DNA of 64,000 nucleotides from an uncultured Dokdonia sp. Its GTDB lineage: Bacteria; Bacteroidota; Bacteroidia; Flavobacteriales; Flavobacteriaceae. The position numbers and the translations under genes were made by a program. This document shows positions 60,463-64,000 of the stretch, in pieces. The notes under the pieces were generated by a model. That model was not told the origin of the DNA. It ran no database searches and saw only the letters and a program-made list of their open reading frames with translations. Every line of letters starts with the position of its first letter. The stretch's first letter is position 1. Location of the stretch: positions 186,001 through 250,000 of the forward strand of contig CANNDF010000003.1 in NCBI GenBank assembly GCA_947503305.1, given 5' to 3'.

Positions 60463-63384
60463 CTATTCAATAATAGACTCATAAATAACTTCTTGAATAA
60501 GTGTCCTTAATCCTGAACTAACTAATTTACGATTTTCCATTGTAGGAAATGTACGGTTAGACAAAAACACATAGACAATTTCTTCTTCTGGATCTGCCCA
60601 GGTATATGTTCCTGTAAACCCACTATGACCAAAACTAGTCATAGACACACAACCACATGTAGGACCACTTCCAGATAATTGGGGTTTGTCAAAGCCTACA
60701 CCTCGTCGTACGTTTTTATTACAAAAATGGCACGTATTAAATTCATCTAAAGTTTCTTTAGACACGTATCGTTTTCCGCCATAATATCCATTTTGCAAAT
60801 ACATTTGCATCATTTTTGCAACATCATTAGAATTGCTAAACAATCCAGCATGTCCTCCCATATTACTTTGCATAGCAGCCCCCATATCATGTACGTACCC
60901 TTGTACTTTTTGATTACGCCAGTATGTGTCGTTTTCAGAAGGAACAATACTCTTTTTTGTAAATTTATTTAAAGGCCTATAACCAGATCTATTTGCACCT
61001 ATAGGTTTATAAAAACGTTCATAAGTAAGTTCGTCTAAATTCTTGCCATAATAATCCTCTAAATATTTTTTTACTAAATAGTACGGTAAGTCACTATACT
61101 TATAGGATAATCTATCTCGTAAATCACTCTCACCTATAATAGAAATAATACTATCTGTATAATCACTACGGAGGTATAATTCATCAGCTACTTTGATATT
61201 AAAATCTTTAGAATATGACGGTCTATAGTAATCCTTAGAAGGTTTTTTTGTAACAGAATCTATAGTTGCCAAATAAAAAGGGATCCATGCCTTAAATCGG
61301 GCATAATGAGATAATGCCTTTTTTAATGTGATATTTGATTTGTTAGTCCCTTTTAATTCTGGAATTAAATCTCCCAATGTATTATCTAGACTTATAGAGC
61401 CTTGACTTTTTAATTCCATAAGTAAAGGAAGGGATGCCAAAATCTTTGTCATAGATGCCACATCATATACATCTGTACTTTTCACTTTACGCTTTTTAGT
61501 ATAGGTGTGATATCCAAAAGACTTATCATAAACTACCTTTCCTTTTCTAGCTATGAGAACCTGCGCTCCAGGCATCATTCCTCTACTAATTCCAATTCTG
61601 ACAAGTGAATCGACTTTTCTATGCAGGCTATCGGATTGCAATCCTACTTCTTCTGGTATCCCGTATGATAACCTTCGTAATGTACCTGACTCAAAGCCCG
61701 AGCCAGCCTTGGTCTCGTTTATAGACACTGGTAATTTTCCTTTACTAGGTATAGCTCCAAAAATAAGTTGTGCGCTTTTTTCTTGTGCAATCTTACTATT
61801 TTGATAACTATGTATGACTCCTTCTATATTTGTTGTAGAAAGCAAGTCTAGCATAGCATAGGGTCTCACAAAAAGGTCTAGTACAACATTATTTGTCCTT
61901 GCAATTTCATACAACCATGTTTTTTCTTTGTCAGAAAACGTATAAGATTTCCATGGATTTGCATTAGATCTATGAAAGCCAACAATCACATAATTATAAG
62001 GCTTTAATTTGGTAATCATTTCATCTAATTTCGTCGCTTTTACATGATCTATCGTCCCATATTTACGTAATTGACTTAAAAAGGCCTCCCCAGAATCATC
62101 TCCCATAGAGACATATGCAATTTTTTTATCCTCCAAGTTTTTAACTGGAAGGATAGAAGTCGCATTTTTAGTAATCGTCAAAGCATTTTCAATGGCCGTA
62201 CTATATACAATATCATCTTCTATAGTATTTAAATCTGTATAGAGGTTTTTAATATCTATTGGAGTATACGTATGTAAACCTACTTTATATTTTGCGTATA
62301 ATATTTTCTTTACAGAATGTGCTAATCGTTCTTCTGTAATCTCATTATTTTCGAGTGCTCCTTTAATTTTAGAAGCAGCGCTAGGTATATCATCGCTTAT
62401 TAAAAGAATATCGTTTCCTGCTTTAAAAGCTGCCAAATCTATATCTCCTGGGTCTTTAAAATTAGAAGCCCCCTTCATATTTAAGGCATCTGTAAAAATC
62501 AATCCATGAAAACGTAAACTGTCTTTAAGGACATTAGTAACTAGCGTAGGAGAAATAGATGTTGGGAACCCTTCTTCGGGAACAAGACTAGGTACATTAA
62601 GGTGTGCAATCATCACACTTGCTACCCCTGCCTCTATAATAGGTTTATATGGATACATTTCTATACTATCCAGGCGTTTTCTTGTAAAATCTAGTGTAGG
62701 CAATGTTTTATGACTATCTTGATCAGTATCTCCATGGCCTGGAAAGTGTTTTGCTCCTCCTAGTACTCCTGCCCCTTGCATTCCTTCGAGAAATGCAACT
62801 GCTTTCTCAGTTACATTCACTTTATCTTCACCGAAAGATCGATTTCCAATAATTGGGTTAGCAGAGTTTATATTAATATCTACTACGGGTCCAAAGTTGA
62901 TATGGACTCCTAGTCGCTTACAATGAATCCCTATACGTTCACCTACTTTTTTCACTATTCGATTATCTTGAATAGCGCCTAGTGTCATATTCCATGGGAA
63001 AGCATATGTGCTGTCTAATCGCATGGCTAGTCCCCACTCTGCATCCATTCCTATAAGCATGGGAGTTTTTGCTAAAGCTTGAAATTCATTATTTAATTTT
63101 GCCTGTCGTACTGGTCCTCCTTTTGAAAAAATAACGCCACCAATATGATAGTCCTTAATAAGTGCGCGGATTTTGTCAATTTTGGTTTTAGGATCTCTAG
63201 AAAACACATCTACCATAAATAACTGCCCTATGCGCTCTTCAACAGACATACCATTATAAAGGCTATCTACCCATTTACGTTGCATCTCTATATCACTTGT
63301 ATATAAAGGATAGGTCTCTTGTCCTATAGAAACTAATGTAGAAAGAAGAAAGGCAAGGAAAAGTAGGTTCCTCTTTATAGTCAT
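60463..63384 (-). CDS. GH3 beta-N-acetylhexosaminidase fused to a class C beta-lactamase-like serine hydrolase
   Basis: A 973-residue exported protein with signal peptide MTIKRNLLFLAFLLSTLVSI. The first part (about 30-590) is GH3, with KHFPGHGDTDQDSHKTLP (the NagZ-type catalytic His/Asp loop) and nucleophile region GLIFTDALNMKG. The last part (about 600-970) is a beta-lactamase/penicillin-binding fold with SxxK in VASMTKILA, a YSD motif in YKYSDLPYYLV (in place of YxN), and HSGFTGT. Together they suggest removal of GlcNAc plus processing of a peptide or ester on peptidoglycan fragments. This fusion is found in Bacteroidota. It precedes bshA by 39 bp. Confidence 0.85.
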   Translation of the reverse strand: MTIKRNLLFLAFLLSTLVSIGQETYPLYTSDIEMQRKWVDSLYNGMSVEERIGQLFMVDVFSRDPKTKIDKIRALIKDYHIGGVIFSKGGPVRQAKLNNEFQALAKTPMLIGMDAEWGLAMRLDSTYAFPWNMTLGAIQDNRIVKKVGERIGIHCKRLGVHINFGPVVDININSANPIIGNRSFGEDKVNVTEKAVAFLEGMQGAGVLGGAKHFPGHGDTDQDSHKTLPTLDFTRKRLDSIEMYPYKPIIEAGVASVMIAHLNVPSLVPEEGFPTSISPTLVTNVLKDSLRFHGLIFTDALNMKGASNFKDPGDIDLAAFKAGNDILLISDDIPSAASKIKGALENNEITEERLAHSVKKILYAKYKVGLHTYTPIDIKNLYTDLNTIEDDIVYSTAIENALTITKNATSILPVKNLEDKKIAYVSMGDDSGEAFLSQLRKYGTIDHVKATKLDEMITKLKPYNYVIVGFHRSNANPWKSYTFSDKEKTWLYEIARTNNVVLDLFVRPYAMLDLLSTTNIEGVIHSYQNSKIAQEKSAQLIFGAIPSKGKLPVSINETKAGSGFESGTLRRLSYGIPEEVGLQSDSLHRKVDSLVRIGISRGMMPGAQVLIARKGKVVYDKSFGYHTYTKKRKVKSTDVYDVASMTKILASLPLLMELKSQGSISLDNTLGDLIPELKGTNKSNITLKKALSHYARFKAWIPFYLATIDSVTKKPSKDYYRPSYSKDFNIKVADELYLRSDYTDSIISIIGESDLRDRLSYKYSDLPYYLVKKYLEDYYGKNLDELTYERFYKPIGANRSGYRPLNKFTKKSIVPSENDTYWRNQKVQGYVHDMGAAMQSNMGGHAGLFSNSNDVAKMMQMYLQNGYYGGKRYVSKETLDEFNTCHFCNKNVRRGVGFDKPQLSGSGPTCGCVSMTSFGHSGFTGTYTWADPEEEIVYVFLSNRTFPTMENRKLVSSGLRTLIQEVIYESIIE

Positions 63385-63491
63385 ACGATTGTGATCGTTT
63401 AATTGTATTGAATTGTCTTAATAACACTATATATATTTTACAAAGTATATACCAAAGTGTCCTTAATAACGAATTTACTAAGATTGGTATT

Positions 63492-63505
63492 GCTTTTACG
63501 AAAGC
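63492..63505. repeat. Diverged copy of the 14-bp palindrome, between divergent genes
   Basis: GCTTTTACGAAAGC has two mismatches to the consensus. It lies in the 218-bp gap between the GH3 gene and the gene at 63603. Confidence 0.45.
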
Positions 63506-63536
63506 ATATCAAAAAGTTAACAAAATATTATTAACT

Positions 63537-63565
63537 AAACGATACGATATGTAATCGTATCGTTT
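63537..63565. repeat. 12-bp inverted repeat upstream of the last gene
   Basis: AAACGATACGAT (63537-63548) and ATCGTATCGTTT (63554-63565) are perfect arms around a 5-bp spacer, 38 bp before the ATG at 63603. It could be an operator or a stem. A T-rich stretch follows, but no plus-strand gene ends here, so termination is less likely. Confidence 0.55.
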
Positions 63566-63602
63566 GATTTATGAATCTTTTAGTACTTTAGTAAAAAAAA
63601 CT

Positions 63603-64000
63603 ATGAGATTAATCCTACTAATCTGTGCATTTGTATCACTAAATACCTTTGCTCAACAAGAAAATTCCTTTTATGCAACGATGTCTTTACATCATGCAAA
63701 AGAACTTGTAAAAGATGCACCTTCTGAGATTGAAATCATCTCCACATATCGTAATGAGGCTGCGGTAATACTTACCCCTTTAGGTAGTCATAAGTTACAC
63801 GATAGAATATTAACTCATGGTCCTGGGTATATTTTTAGAACCTCAAAAGAGAATGCAATTTCTGCGATGGAAAGGTCTAATAATATAGTTTCCCGAAATT
63901 CGAAAAATGAATTAAATTTTACGATTACAGAAGATGAGGTAGTCATTCCTACCCTTGAACTTATCAATACACAGAATATTGCAGACCATATTGTAGAATT
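63603..64000 (+). CDS. Secreted protein, N-terminal part (gene leaves the window); possibly a metallopeptidase
   Basis: The reading frame is open to the last base. It begins with a signal peptide (MRLILLICAFVSLNTFAQQE). The next 110 residues (SFYATMSLHHAKELVKDAPS, VVIPTLELINTQNIADHIVE) resemble the pro-region before the catalytic domain of secreted M28-type aminopeptidases of Flavobacteriaceae, but no catalytic motif lies in the window. The family is thus a guess from the N-terminal style. The sequence beyond 64000 would show it at once. Confidence 0.5.
   Translation, partial: MRLILLICAFVSLNTFAQQENSFYATMSLHHAKELVKDAPSEIEIISTYRNEAAVILTPLGSHKLHDRILTHGPGYIFRTSKENAISAMERSNNIVSRNSKNELNFTITEDEVVIPTLELINTQNIADHIVE

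Noticed and set aside
1-64000. CRISPR array, prophage or transposon
   Set aside because: No regularly spaced repeats, phage structural genes, integrase or transposase were seen. The 14-bp palindrome is scattered, not arrayed.

Overview
The window is a 64-kb stretch of an AT-rich Bacteroidota chromosome, almost certainly from a marine-type member of the Flavobacteriaceae. The evidence is the protein families present (DUF6090 pairs, a DUF4834 protein, YfhO, BshA for bacillithiol, a GH3/beta-lactamase fusion, a decayed type IX secretion sorting domain), weak or absent Shine-Dalgarno sequences, and promoter-like TAnnTTTG boxes close to start codons. No rRNA, tRNA, CRISPR array, insertion sequence or prophage was seen.

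Layout. 1-4.2 kb: end of a MutS2-like gene, a DCC-family thiol oxidoreductase, an unusual DUF4139 protein carrying a SusC-like insert, and a small secreted protein. 4.2-9.9 kb: a minus-strand envelope-polysaccharide operon (YfhO, glycosyltransferase, flippase) and a DUF4834 protein. 9.9-20.8 kb: housekeeping and envelope genes (GNAT, TlpA-like, TrhA/hemolysin III, DEAD-box helicase, RluF, SIMPL, rhomboid, LpxL-like acyltransferase, GlmM). 20.9-22.6 kb: two intact and one broken DUF6090 genes. 22.8-25.8 kb: AcpH, gamma-glutamyltransferase, AlkD-like protein. 25.8-32.0 kb: a fatty-acid beta-oxidation operon led by a MarR regulator behind a perfect 40-bp palindrome.

32.1-40.9 kb is the accessory region. 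On the minus strand are a TPR histidine kinase, a NarL-type response regulator, a beta-rich protein that I tentatively compare with bacterial gasdermins, and, overlapping it, a caspase-like protease. A 53-residue gene precedes the kinase. Divergently, on the plus strand, is a tight three-gene operon: an asparaginase with an extra C-terminal domain, a protein with a C-terminal V4R-like domain, and a TIR-like (PF10137-type) predicted NAD-consuming effector. Both look like immune or programmed-death modules. They are the best candidates for an undescribed system here.

41-64 kb returns to ordinary chromosome: DUF418 and MFS membrane proteins, a TonB-receptor remnant, a BAAT-like hydrolase, a pullulanase-like lipoprotein, a peptide-modification-like trio (ATP-grasp, N-formylglutamate amidohydrolase, DUF1704 protease), a dicarboxylate symporter, chorismate synthase, a D-lactate dehydrogenase-like FAD/Fe-S protein, a diheme peroxidase, BshA, the GH3/beta-lactamase fusion, and the start of a secreted protein.

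A 14-bp palindrome, GCTTTCGCGAAAGC, is scattered through the window: nine exact copies plus several near copies, both between genes and inside coding frames (read as AFAKA, LSRK or RFRE). I found none between 30.1 and 42.6 kb, which includes the accessory region. Functions are assigned by reading motifs by eye; no database search was run.
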